From the NCBI GenBank assembly GCA_001687465.1, contig LVLI01000305.1, forward strand, positions 1-64,000: 64,000 nt of DNA, read 5' to 3'. Under the pieces are notes generated by a model. That model had not been told where the DNA came from, did no database searches, and worked only from the letters and a program-made list of their open reading frames with translations. The stretch comes from Halocafeteria seosinensis (taxonomy: Eukaryota; Sar; Bigyra; Bicosoecida). The translations under genes and the position numbers were made by a program. Below, one piece after another: positions 24,389 to 35,549 of this stretch (within the stretch, counting starts at the first letter, position 1; each line of letters begins with the position of its first letter).

Positions 24389-25126
24389 TTACTTGTCCTC
24401 CACTTCTATGATTGCCTCGATCTCGACGGGAATATTCAATGGTAGGGCGTTAGTTCCCACGGCAGAACGACTGTGGATCCCTTTGTCCCCGAAAATCTTC
24501 CCAATTAAGTCAGACGCCCCATTGATTACTTGCGGTTGTTGGGTGAATTCGTCCACACAATTTACAAACCCTGTTAATTTCACTACTCTTTTCACACGGT
24601 CCAAGTCTCCTAGCTCTTCTGTATTAGCAGAATCTCTTTTAGGGTGAAGAGCATTCGCGATTTGCAAAAGACGGTAAAGTGCAGCTTACTCTTCAGCGTC
24701 GCCAACAGATTCATTGTAACTAGTTGGGCTGCGTCATAAGCTTCGTCAACACTGACTTCCTTTCCCACCTTCCCTTTCCGAATTGTTCCATCAGTCTCGA
24801 TTGGCAGGTGTCCGGCTGCAACCAAAGTAGCATTCGTTCCTTTAGAGTGTACACAGCTACCGCAGTTGATTGGATGCAGAACACTGAAGCTTACCCGTGT
24901 AGAGCATGTTTCCGGATCTCATGACTGGCAAGTAGTTCCCTTTTGGTGTGGAAGGTTGAGGAATCTCCAGGCCCAACTCCTTTATTTTGTTTTCAATAGC
25001 TCCCCCCGAGCTGGCTGCATTGGCAAATGCAGCTTTGGGGACGCTGTTAAAGGTGAAGAATCTGGTGCTTCTTCCAGCACCCAGTCCTCGCGCCATAATC
25101 GAGCGCGTAATTCTGCTAGGCAGCAT
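24389..25126 (-). CDS. RidA / YjgF / UK114 family enamine-imine deaminase, probably mitochondrial
   Basis: Three exons: 25126-24895, 24815-24690, 24618-24389, total 195 residues. RidA hydrolyses reactive 2-aminoacrylate and related imines. Family marks: a GNMLYTAGHLP block across intron 1, then LVTMNLLATLK, LGDLDRVKRVVKLTGFVNC, and the C-terminal SRSAVGTNALPLNIPVEIEA with the catalytic Arg in SRSAVG. The core is about 150 residues; the extra N-terminus, rich in Arg and Ser with no acids in the first 30, looks like a mitochondrial targeting peptide. Both the short introns are phase 1. It shares a 216-base divergent promoter with PIG-L. Confidence 0.93.
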
Positions 25127-25342
25127 GTTTCTTTTTCTTTCAGAAAAGCTAGTATCACTGAAATCTCAGTTCTTGAGTACTACCCAGGTCTTGACAAGCA
25201 TGCAAGTTGCAACTGTAAAACAAAAGGCCATCATTTCCGGCTGTGAAGTCCAAGTTCAACCAAACCCACCTGAAATACAGGTACAGGTGATGTTGCCCTT
25301 GTTATGTCATTGGGTATTCATGTCTAGGTTCGGAAGACAAAA

Positions 25343-26330
25343 ATGCCGTATATCCAAGAGGCATTCCTCTCTGTTCAAACACTAGCACAGCAGCTCCCAT
25401 GGCCTGTGGTTGCTCTTGGAGGATGGATTCTGGGTTGGATGATCGCCTACTGTGTTTTATGGGAGCACGCAACAGCACAAGACCGAGAAGGAACTACCCT
25501 GCCAGGAGTGTCCCCTGGGTCATCCATATTACTCGTCACAGCTCACCCCGACGATGAGGCTATGTTTTTCGTGCCCACAATTAAAGCCCTCAGTAAGCGC
25601 TACACATGGCACTTGGTGTGCTTGTCAACAGGTACGATTGAAAGCAACCGAGAATGATAATGCTGTTAATTTCAATTTACCTGTGCTAATTAATATGCAT
25701 GGACTCCATACTACGCAGGCAATGCTGAGGGTCTCGGTAATACACGCTCTCTAGAACTGTATGACAGTTGCACCAACGTCCTGGGTATGCAGCTGCCGAA
25801 TATCCACGTCGTTAACGATCCAGAGCTTCCAGATGGTATGCGGGTCTACTGGCCACCTGATCAAGTGGCGCGTCATATAGGAAAATATGTAAACCACCGA
25901 GCCGAAGCTCAAGACCCCATTCGAGCTGTAAGTGCGTCGCTGTAGTCAACGCGATACTACACTATATGTCTTTGGAACGTTATCCTCCTTACAGATCATT
26001 TCTTTTGACTCAAGCGGGGTGTCAAAGCATCCAAATCACATAAGCACACATTTCGGAGTGCGCCAGTATTGCGCTGACTCAGAGAGTCCACCGGCCGTAT
26101 ACTGTCTAGAGTCGATCAGCGTTCCGCGGAAATTCTCCGGTATCTACGAGTACTTCCTTAAGAAGTCAATCACTGGGAATTCAAGAGCACTCATACTTGT
26201 CCAACCGAGTATTTTGCTCGTTTACAGAGCCATGAAAGCTCATATGAGTCAATTTGTTTGGTTTCGACGCCTATTCCTAGCGTTCTCCAGTTACACATTT
26301 GTCAACTGTATAAAGCGGGACAACACGTGA
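25343..26330 (+). CDS. PIGL: N-acetylglucosaminyl-phosphatidylinositol de-N-acetylase (PIG-L)
   Basis: Three exons: 25343-25631, 25719-25927, 25995-26330, giving 277 residues. PIG-L performs the second step of GPI-anchor synthesis on the cytosolic face of the ER. One N-terminal membrane segment (VVALGGWILGWMIAYCVL) precedes the zinc motif AHPDDEAMFF. Then follow STGNAEGLGNTRSLEL and, after intron 2, SFDSSGVSKHPNHI, where the HPNH histidine is the third zinc ligand. The C-terminal part is less conserved, as is usual. The stop lies only 9 bases from that of the next, opposed gene. Confidence 0.94.
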
Positions 26331-26339
26331 TGGCTTCCT

Positions 26340-27345
26340 TCATAGTTCCCCGTGACTTTCAATCACCCCTTCAAGAAACCCTTTTACGAGCGAATGCAGG
26401 TCGCTCCAGGTCTTAAAGTGATGCAAGGCTATGCGTTGACAAAACTGCAGTTCAGAGTTGGAACATCCCAGAGTGCGGTGCGTGCGAACGGGGGAGGATG
26501 CTGCACTGCTAACAGCAGCAGGAGACGAAGTAAAATCTACATCATTGGATTCCGCTAACGGAATTTGAAGAATTTGGAAACAGAATTGCGCAGCAACAGG
26601 GTGCACCTTCTTCGTCCACAAATCTTCAGGTAACTCTGTTGGCAGATTATTAAATTCCGTCCCTTCAGCTTCTGCCTCCAGTGCAGCCGTGGCTACGTAA
26701 ACAGTTAGGCAAAACCACCGTATCATTCCCTCTATTCCACGGCAGTTTTCCGGAACATGTTGTACAGCCAGTATGTCGTCCTTGGAAACATCACCCGTCC
26801 CTTCTGATGCCACAGGGGCCTCTTGGCAGGCTTTATAGAAACTTGCCCGTGTTTCGGTAGATTCAGTGTCGCCAGAACGGAACAAAGAATCCATAAAATG
26901 TCTTAGAGTCCACCCTCTTACAGCAAGCTGTCGTCGACAACGATACAACAATACTCCAATTACAGCCATATGTAACAGCCAGTGCTTTGTCTTACCTCCA
27001 GAGGTTGAGTCTTCGACAGCTGGCTAAGAAGCCGCCTTTGGGCTGTACTGAAAACAATCAGATCCTGCAATCCGTTCAAATTACGTACTGGGCTATTTGC
27101 CCGGATTGAAGCTCCAAAATAGACCTTACATGTAAAGTGATTAATCCGTTCTTTTTCCTATCCAACGCAAATAACGTTGCCATGTCGGCAGGGTCTGCAG
27201 GGAGCTCCTGTGTCGGCCGCATGGCTGCCACTTCGAATACAGTTAGGAACCCTTTGGGGCATCGTTGTAATTCCCTGTGTTGACGCTCTACATGCTGCTG
27301 CAATGCTTCGGGGAGCATAAGCTCAGAGGACTGAAGCACGCCCAT
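26340..27345 (-). CDS. Unrecognised protein with one EF-hand-like loop
   Basis: Three exons in phase 0: 27345-27130, 27064-26996, 26927-26340; 290 residues. I do not recognise the family. Residues 62-73 (DRKKNGLITLHD, split by intron 1) follow the EF-hand loop pattern with Gly at position 6 and Ile at 8, but positions 3 and 12 (K and D) are atypical. A helix before it (DPADMATLF) and after it (LIVFSTAQRRLLSQL) completes a helix-loop-helix. The C-terminal 190 residues are mixed helices with a Ser/Ala-rich patch near residue 235. The N-terminal MGVLQSS could be N-myristoylated. It is tail to tail with PIG-L and shares a 243-base promoter with the MutS gene. Confidence 0.7.
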
Positions 27346-27588
27346 GGCCCTTTTATTGCAACTACAGTAATACCCACTAAAACGAGTAAGTCCCCAGTAA
27401 CTTAGTCTTTTATGAGGGAAATTATCAATCCACAAAAGTTGTCCACAAACTCTGGACGAGCTTGAAATTACCGGGTATTCAATGAAATACCTTGTTCAAC
27501 TTCACAAGATGTGATGAAGTTGCCAGTGTAAGCAGTGGTTGTAGGTTTGATTCATGCTAGGGTGCCATAAGACGGGAATGGGGACACT

Positions 27589-30500
27589 ATGATCCGCAGG
27601 TTGGAAACTCTGGGTTCTTCGAACCATCGGTTGTTGAAGAGCAATGCTGTCCTTCGGGGAGTCGTCGTTGGGCTGCGCTCAGATCCGACGCAGGTCAACA
27701 GATTCCACAACTCTCGGACTTACAGGGCATGTCGTTGGTTGAGTTCTGACCATGGCGGCGATAGTGCAGATGTGAAGGGTTTACCAACCCAAGGAAGAGT
27801 TACACCGATGATGAAACAGTACCTTGCCATCAAGCAAGATCCCCAATACGCGGACCACATTGTACTATTTCAAATGGGAGACTTTCTCGAACTGTTTTTC
27901 GACGATGCCGCAAAGGCATCAAAAATATTGAACATTGCGTTGACAAAGCGGGGTACTCATAAAGATGAAGCTATTCCTATGGCCGGTGTGCCATTGCATG
28001 CACGTGATGCGTACATCCGGCGCCTCGTTCGGGCTGGAGAGAAAGTGGTTTGTGCAGAGCAGACTGAATCTGTTGATGAAGCGAAGCGAAGAGGCCCATC
28101 CTCTATAGTAAAGCGGGAAGTCACGCAAATTGTGACTCCCGGTACCTTAATTGAATCACATCATCTGCAACCTGCCGAGCACAACTATTTGGCTTCGATT
28201 TGGAGGTCTCCAGGAGCAGGTTCTGCAATGGGCAATGATGAACCTGTTGCCATATGCTGGCTCGAACTTTCCACAGGAGAATTCTATTCTAAGCATAGCT
28301 CTCCATCTACCCTCAGTGATGACTTGGGGATCTTCACTCCGGCAGAGCTACTTGTTCCACACGACTTGATGGAGAAGCATGATGAGCGCGACCCACTAGC
28401 GGAACAGCTCTCTCAGGTACTGCGCGAAAGAGCATTAGGCCTAGAAGACGTTGCACTGACCCTTGTGGATTATAAGCGCGACATGTCACCTTCCGAACTC
28501 CTGTCTAACTCGGCAGCGCGGGAAATCGGGAACATTGACCTTGGATACCTCGACGCATCTGATATGGGACACGCAGAAGCTGGGGCAATCTTCTTGGCGC
28601 TCCGCTATGCGTCGTGGACACAGCGAGGCGCCCTTCCGAAGCTCAAGCCTTTGAAGCGAATAACAGAGTATGACAAGGGTAAGGAAGCGCCAAAATGGTC
28701 TAACGCGTTCAACAGGGGTACAAGTAGATGGCGCACATTGCAAATGGATGCTACCACTCGCAAAGCATTGGAACTCTACTATCCCTCCCACGGAAAAGGA
28801 CGAGGAAAAGGAAGTTTGATTAATTGCATTGATAAGTGCTCGCATGCAGCAGGCTCCCGGGCTTTGACGACAAGGCTGACTGTGCCGTGCGCTGATGCTG
28901 ACGTTGTTCGTGGAAGGCACGCTGCTGTAGGCTGGTTGGCTGAGCGACACAACCTCAGAAAGCGGATCCGGTCAACTCTGTCACGTGAGGCTAACGGAGA
29001 CATCCAAAGAGCTCTTCAGCGAGTTTGTATTACTTCAAGGAAGTCTACTGCGGAGGATCTACTAGTCATCAGAGATGTCATGACGGCGTTACAGCGCATT
29101 GGATATATGATGCTGAAAGAAGATCACGTAGCCTCGGTTTCGCCCCCTGAACTAGAGGAGGCTGCAACATCGTTATGGACAGAATGGCAATACAATGATA
29201 GGATTCTTATCAAGCAATCTTCTTACGAGTTTGACGATATTTGTCAACTCGAATCATTCCTCACCGCTGACAATTACGAGAAGACTATTTCCCAGACTGC
29301 GCTTAATACACCTGGTATCCGTCATCTGGTGTTGGCCCTGCTGATTCCCTTACAAGAAGCGCAACCTTTGATTACCGACGTTGCTAGGGTGCACTCGCAT
29401 CTTTCTGATGCACTTGCACTGTCGGAAGGTGAGGGCGGTCGGAATGAAGCAAATGTTGTACCAGAAAGCACTGGGAAGCGAGCAGATAGCTTTAGACGAA
29501 ATCGAAGCAGTTTTATTAGACCTGGCTATGACAAAGAGCTAGATGAGTTAATAGCATTGCGAGACGACTCGAAAGCCGTCATCGGTCAGCTTCAAGAAAA
29601 GTATCGGCAGGAAGTAGGAATTCCAACACTCCGCGTTAAGCATACGGCTGAGCAAGGTTACACTGTGGAGGTTTCCAGTCGGTATGTTGATACCGTCTCC
29701 AATTGGAATGAAAGTAATTGCCGAAACCAGTCTCAACGACTTGTTTGGACAAAAACGCTCAAAAATGCAGTTCGATACAAGAACCAAGAACTCTCCGAGC
29801 TCGACAGGAGGATTGCTGATGCCTCCGCTCGGTCTACTGCGATCGAAGATAGGATTATACAAGAGGTTGCTTCCACAGTGCAAGAAAGTGCAGATCAACT
29901 TCACGCAATTGCTAGTGCTGCAGCTGTACTTGACGTGCATGCCACATTTGCTGAAATTGCGAATACCATGCACTTAAGTCCCCCGGTTGTTTACGATGAA
30001 ATGGATACTGACACTAAATCGACGGGTTGCCTTTACCTCGATTCATCTCGCCATCTGGTGGTGGAACGTAGCCTCCGCGAAGGTTGGCAATACAAGGATC
30101 ATGAAACGGAAGCGGAAACGAACCCGTTAGGTCGATCGTTTGTTGCAAATGATGTCTTAATGCCTGACCACTTTTCTTCGGAACTGGATAATACCCTGCG
30201 CCACTTTTCTCTAGACTACAAACCCGATGTTCATGGACACTTGTCTAGAACGTGGTTAATAACGGGACCAAATATGGGAGGAAAAAGTACTTTCCTGCGC
30301 CAGGTTGCTCATTGCGTGATTCTTGCCCAATGTGGCTCGTTTGTCCCAGCAGCCGCCGCCGCGTTAGGGATTGTTGACCGGGTTTTCGCACGTGTCGGAT
30401 CTAATGACGATCTTGCTCGCGACAGGAGTACGTTCATGGTGGAAATGCAAGAGACTTCGGCGTTATGCAGGTATGCAACATCGCGCTCCTTGGTCCTCGT

Positions 30501-30998
30501 AGATGAAGTGGGTCGAGGAACTGCTACAGCTGGTAAGCTTTCAAGAAGTTGGTTTTTTATCCTTTGTATATACTTAAACGCATGCTCATATTATTGGTCG
30601 CAGACGGAATTGCGATAGCATGGGCCGTCCTTGAATATCTTGTGAGTGCTACTCAGTGCCGAACACTATATGCGACCCACTTCCATGAACTGGCTTCGCT
30701 GGTCGACGGTGTTTATGGGAATACGAAACACCGCAACGACTTTGTCGAATACCGAGACATCGAATGCCATCAGGTTACTGCAGAGGAGACGTCTCATGGC
30801 CCTGTGCTTACGTATAAGATTCGTCCCGGGCGCGCACAGTATTCGCACGGCCTTTATGTCGCCAAGAGAGCCGGTCTTCCTGAGCCTGTACTAGTCCGAG
30901 CACGCGAAATGCTAGATGCTATCGACGATCATAAGGGGCGACAAGGCAGCTTTATCGACGAATACTGCAGAATAGCCTCACAACACCGACCTACATAA
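27589..30998 (+). CDS. MutS1 / MSH1-type mismatch-recognition ATPase, predicted mitochondrial
   Basis: Two exons, 27589-30532 and 30604-30998; 1112 residues. MutS proteins bind mispaired DNA and signal repair. After an Arg/Ser-rich N-terminal extension of about 60 residues (likely mitochondrial presequence) comes the bacterial MutS opening VTPMMKQYLAIKQ and GDFLELFFDDA, with mismatch-wedge Phe99 and Glu101 kept. Walker A is GPNMGGKST at 893-901, the signature [23 protein letters not shown] spans the only intron, and the composite-site motif ATHFHEL follows. Similarity to alphaproteobacterial MutS looks strong throughout. The C-terminus ends soon after the ATPase helix-turn-helix (KRAGLPEPVLVRA) with no GIY-YIG nuclease as in plant MSH1. 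A 3-kb exon with a single intron contrasts with its neighbours. Confidence 0.94.
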
Positions 30999-31022
30999 AC
31001 TGTTCAACGTGAGGTTCCAAAT

Positions 31023-31729
31023 TCAGTCTCCTTCAGCTGCCTCGGTGTCGACCCTGCTATGCTTACAGGCAGCAACACCGTTACTGTTTTCCTCGGCATT
31101 GCCACTTTCTATCGTTCGTTTGGGATTGCGTGAGGGTGAGGGTGAGGGTGTATCCTCACTGTTTAAACGCAGGTTCTTCCGTATCTTTTCCTCACTGATG
31201 GCATTGGATCCAATAGTTCTTTGTGATGGAGGCACCGGGGAGACTTCAGCCGAGACACTTGTCAACTGGAAGTATTGTCAGCACGTCCATGTGTGTTTGT
31301 TCACTTTATGACAGCGGGAACCGCTTACCTTGTCAAGGCAGGATAAGAGCTTCCTGTAGGACCTATATTGCCGTCGAGGCTCTATCAAAACCTCACATAA
31401 ACGTTGGATTGTGAAGGGAGCTCTGCTTAAGATGCACCATGATGCAGCTGACTACATTACCCGCAATACACTAAATAGGAAGGAACATACCCTCGCCGCT
31501 CTCGCAATGCTTGCATAATCCTTCGCTCAATATACTCAACACCTTCTATGTATGACGCCCGATTCTGCTCCTCTTGAGCATACTGCTCCGGGGCTGCTTG
31601 TTCGCGAAAAGATTCGATCACCTGCATCAACTCCCGGGCAGATCCTCGGCAAGTTCTTGTAGCCACCACTGCCCTCATACACGTACTTGGTGTGTTCGGC
31701 TCAGCACCAGTTTGCGTAGCTGTATCCAT
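31023..31729 (-). CDS. Small unrecognised protein, helical N-half and disordered tail
   Basis: Three exons: 31729-31491, 31353-31329 (25 bases), 31265-31023; 168 residues. The ATG at 31729 sits in ACCATGG. I do not recognise the family. Residues about 35-95 form charged amphipathic helices (ARELMQVIESFREQAA, then GVEYIERRIMQALRERRGK), suggesting a subunit of a helical complex such as Mediator or a kinetochore part, but that is a guess. The tail is Ser/Pro-rich with a PSPSPSRNPKR stretch. An alternative model joins 5' exons at 32122-31960, 31888-31845 and 31770-31687 in frame to exon 31621-31491. The stop is 24 bases from the MutS stop on the opposite strand. Confidence 0.5.
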
Positions 31730-33476
31730 GGTAGAAAAAACATTCCCGAAACAGATATTTTTGCTAGAGTCTGTTATATCCACCCAAATTGTCGGTTAAT
31801 TTTGTCATATAACCCCTCAAAACCAAGCGAACGTTCAAACTCACCATCAACCCTTCAAACGAGATGTATCCGTCCGTATCAAAGAAGCCTGCAACTACGA
31901 AACCACCAAGTTCTACCGGGGGTAACAGACGGCAAACCACTACGAATAGCCGAACTTACGTGAAGCTTCGTTGCTAAGATGGTCTCTGTCTTTATCTCTC
32001 GGTTTACCGTTTTCAGCAGTTGAATGAACGTGATTTGAAGTGGCTGACGAAACACCCGTGGCAGAGTGTGTCGTCGTCGCAGTGGCGTCTGGTAGATGCT
32101 CTTCCGTGCTCATCGCAGGCATAAGACCCAATGTCCAAGTCTTTTCCGGTAGCCACTTCACGTCACCTTTAGTACGCAACCAGCCTCGAAAGCCATGGAG
32201 ACTCCCGAGCAGGAAGCACCACCTCCTAGGTGAGATATCTCACTCCAACAAACCAAGTTGACAGGTGATTCCCTAGGGAATAATGACTAATAGAGCCCGA
32301 AAGTGTCTTCAAATGCTCCAACAAGCCGTGCATAAAGTGCAATGCATTTGCTTGGCTTGCGTTTAAGTTGAATTAAAAAGGAAGCTGCAGCTTGAAGGGG
32401 AGGTTTCAAGCTTGTTTTGTTTCGTTCTCAATTTATTCCGGTGCAACTATATATATATATACAAAGACGTGCGTCTACGGAGGAAGTCAACAAGACTGTG
32501 TCCACGTTTGCGCCTAACGTACGTTCGCGCCGGGGAACGCGAGCTATTCTGAGTGTGTGAGTGACACCTATACACCTTCACAAGCTTCCGCAGGCTGCAC
32601 TGCACTCTCACGGTGAAGGTTGCCAAAGCCATTAAGGCAGCAGCACTCTCCTGTATCCCAGAATCGTTCCCACCGCAATATGCCTGGTCCACAACTAAAA
32701 CTCTGGCAAAAGCATCGTCTGATATGCCTGTGGATGAGAAGTGGAACCAGCATATGCTAGTGTACCTATGTTGGTGACGTCGCCATTCGGGACCTTCTGT
32801 AAGTACAAGAGTTTTCCCTTATATGTGTATTTCACTTAACTTATCGCTTGTATCCCTACTAATCAAGCTTATGCATCACTTCCGTTATCTTTAAAGCACT
32901 GACCATTATACTAGGGTGGTGTTAGGAAGCCAGAGGCGGTTGTACCATACAGCACATTGAACCACTGAGCCATTGCCAGTGCACCACTAACGGCACACTC
33001 AAGTTCGATAGTTTTATGTGGGGCGATATATAGCAACCTCTGCATTTATTGAAATTTTTGTAGTGGCGACAACTTTTCTCCCGCGCTTGTTTTCTCTCCT
33101 CTGTCTTACCTGTAATTTAGCATAGGTGGCCTTGTGTGGAGGTAAAACACGGCCTGCTATAGATAAAAGCCAAAAATACACTTTGCACAACGTGCTTGTA
33201 AAACCACATTAGATTGTTCAGTGAAGAAGATGCAATTTGTGTACATGGCGGCACACAAATCTTAGTTTACACGAAGTTCCCTCAAGGACTTGCTGTCGCC
33301 AAACTTGCCGCCAAGGGAAGTTCACATCCTTCACATTCATTGCAGGCTGAACTTACACAGTATCCCTGGGATACTATCCCATTCCCAAATGTCGCTACTC
33401 ATTCAGACTTGGCTCTTTATTGTAAGCGTAGTGTCGTCTATGGTGTATACTGCTATTATTGTTAAATAAAGGCACA
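31730..33476. other. Long intergenic region before STE24, with a possible minus-strand exon pair
   Basis: About 1.75 kb. Minus-strand 32122-31960 plus 31888-31845 would encode a low-complexity Thr/Ser stretch leading into RFFDTDGYISFEGLM, which looks like a shortened EF-hand. It could be 5' exons of the gene ending at 31023 or nothing. A (TA)7 run is at 32448-32461. An 83-codon open frame at 33214-33465 begins at TTG and has no family. No tRNA or other RNA was recognised. Confidence 0.35.
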
Positions 33477-35269
33477 ATGTCAAGCATGTTGTCGTCATTC
33501 TCGTTCAAACAAACGCTCCTCTACCAGGGACTAATGGAGCTTCGCCAGCTCCGTATGAAGTTTATGGAGAACTATGGCTACCAGCAGCCAGGTGTCAGGA
33601 CACCAGACATCCCCGTGTTTGAAATTGTCCTCCTCATTCTCACTATACTCTTCTTATGGGAGTTTGCTTTGCGCTTATTGCAACATGGACAATTCGCGAA
33701 ACAAGAGCCCCCTGCTCAGCTTCTAAGCGCTGTGAAGAAAGCTGATGAGAATGCTGCCGCACATGAACATGAAAAGGAAGAAGACGACGAACAGAGTGAA
33801 GATCAAGAGGACGACCAGGATGGGCGGGCCAGGAAACGCAGTCGTAGTCAGTCGTCTCCTCGAAAAACCAAGCAGGAAGAGGAGCGAAACACTAGCTTAG
33901 AGCAGCAGGTGAACGAGAAATTTGAAAGTTCCCAGGCTTACGGGCATGACAAAAGCAGTTTTGGCATCTTCCATGATCTTTTTGAACAGGTGCATGGCTA
34001 CGCGTTCTTGCTTGTTGGAGGCTGGCCCTTCTTTTGGGATTTGGCTCGGTGGATTCTGACTCGATCCTCCTACACAGTTCCTTATGCCAGCAGCGAAATT
34101 GGTGTATCACTGATGTTCATTGTTATGTATGGCCTCTATCAGCAACTTATGGGTATACCATTCTCCCTGTACACGACGTTCGTATTAGAACAAGCGGTAT
34201 GTTTAGCGTGCCCTTGTCAAAATTCCTCAGTTATCTTGATCTACTTTTGTTTGGATTCGCCTACAGCATGGGTTTAACAGGCAGACAATTTCCCTATTCA
34301 TCAAGGATACTCTGAAACAAATGTTCATTTCCGCAGTGATTGCGCTGCCCTTGACGGCTGTAATTATTCGTGTGATCCAGTGGGCAAATGAAGACTTTTA
34401 TATTTATGTGTTCCTTATCGTAGCGGCCTTTCAAATCGTTATGACTATCATTGTTCCTGATGTGATTATGCCCTGGTTCAATAAGTTCACTCCTGTGCCA
34501 GAAGGCTCTCTAAAACGGAAGATAGAAGCCCTCGCGAAACGCGTCGAGTTCCCTTTGAAGGATGTAAGTAGTGATCATCTATTATGCAATCATCGTTATC
34601 AGTCGCCTACATAATGGATGATGGTGTGAGTCCTACCAGTTGTACATAATGGATGGATCTACGCGATCGGCGCACAGCAATGCCTTCTTCACAGGTACGC
34701 CTACCCGAAGACTTACTCCCAAACTGTGATATCGATATTTTGCTGCTTTTCCAGGGATCTTTACCAAACGGATAGTTCTGTTCGATACCCTCGTAGACCA
34801 AGCTGATGAAGACGAGGTAGTCGCTGTACTCGGGCACGAAATGGGGCATTGGAAATACGGTCACGTATTACAACGGATTCTTGTATCGCTATTGCTCACA
34901 TTTTTGCAGCTCTATGCCTTTGCAAAAGTTATCTACTGGTCTCCAATTTATCATGACTTTGGATTCTCCGAGAAGCCAACATTGATTGGCTTGCTCCTGT
35001 TCGGCTCATATGTCTTCGGGGTTCTAAACCCGCTCCTAACATTTGCGATGTCAGCTTGGTCCAGGAAGTGCGAATTTCAAGCTGACGATTTTGCAGCTAA
35101 TCTAGGACTCTCAGAACAGCTTCAGACTTGCTTGGTGAAGCTTCAGCTGAAAAATCTGTCATCAATGTGGGTTCATCCCCTGTACTCGGCTTATCACTAT
35201 GACCATCCTCCGCTCCCAGAACGGTTAGGGCATTTGCAAGAACGTGATACTTCCAAGAAGACAAAATAG
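33477..35269 (+). CDS. STE24: CAAX prenyl protease STE24 (ZMPSTE24)
   Basis: Four exons: 33477-34196, 34267-34563, 34640-34694, 34755-35269; 528 residues. STE24 is an ER multi-pass zinc metalloprotease that removes the AAX tripeptide from prenylated proteins. The active site is HEMGH (from H385), and the third ligand lies in KCEFQADDFA. Family blocks include HGFNRQT, PLKDLYIMDGSTRSAHSNAFF (across two introns) and KRIVLFDTL. Oddity: after the first membrane helix there is an inserted charged stretch, about residues 88-145, first acidic then Arg/Ser-rich. The last four residues KKTK fit a KKXX-type ER retrieval signal. The first ATG of the frame was chosen; the upstream in-frame codons start at TTG. 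Confidence 0.96.
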
Positions 35270-35380
35270 TAGCCAACAAGCGTTTTGGCAAATATTATTC
35301 AGCTATGCTGTTTTATCACTTCGATAGCGAAAAGTTGGAATTGCAGCATATATAATCCTCCTCTGCGCGCGCGGGAGGTG

Positions 35381-35445
35381 ATTTGAAATTTTGAACTCCG
35401 GGCTTGGCGCCCGGATCGTCTCATTTCAAAAATTCACAGAATTCA
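35381..35445. repeat. Nested stem-loop between STE24 and Wee1
   Basis: A GC-rich hairpin CCGGGC/GCCCGG (35398-35403 with 35409-35414, 5-base loop) is flanked by AT-rich arms TTTGAAAT... and ...ATTTCAAA that are also complementary. About 110 bases past the STE24 stop and 110 before the Wee1 ATG. Could be an RNA structure or a tiny inverted-repeat insertion. Confidence 0.5.
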
Positions 35446-35549
35446 AATGAACACTCTCAACGTCAAAAAGTTTTTTTTCGAGGTTTGATCTGCCGTGCGT
35501 CTGTGTTTCTACCTCTACCTATGTGTACGCTTTACTCTAGTCACTCGGC

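Noticed and set aside
24857-25385. Plus-strand frames over RidA exon 1 and the promoter
   Set aside because: Antisense to a clear RidA gene or overlapping the PIG-L start.
31120-31155. GTGAGG repeats resembling telomeric DNA
   Set aside because: They lie in the coding tail (PSPSPS) of the minus-strand gene and are not telomere units.
32447-32753. Minus-strand frames of 61-81 codons
   Set aside because: No ATG in good context, no domain and simple-repeat overlap.
32900-33020. Possible tRNA-like segment
   Set aside because: No acceptor stem or proper T-arm could be drawn.
33214-33465. 83-codon frame just before STE24
   Set aside because: Begins at TTG, no family, and separated from STE24 by stops.
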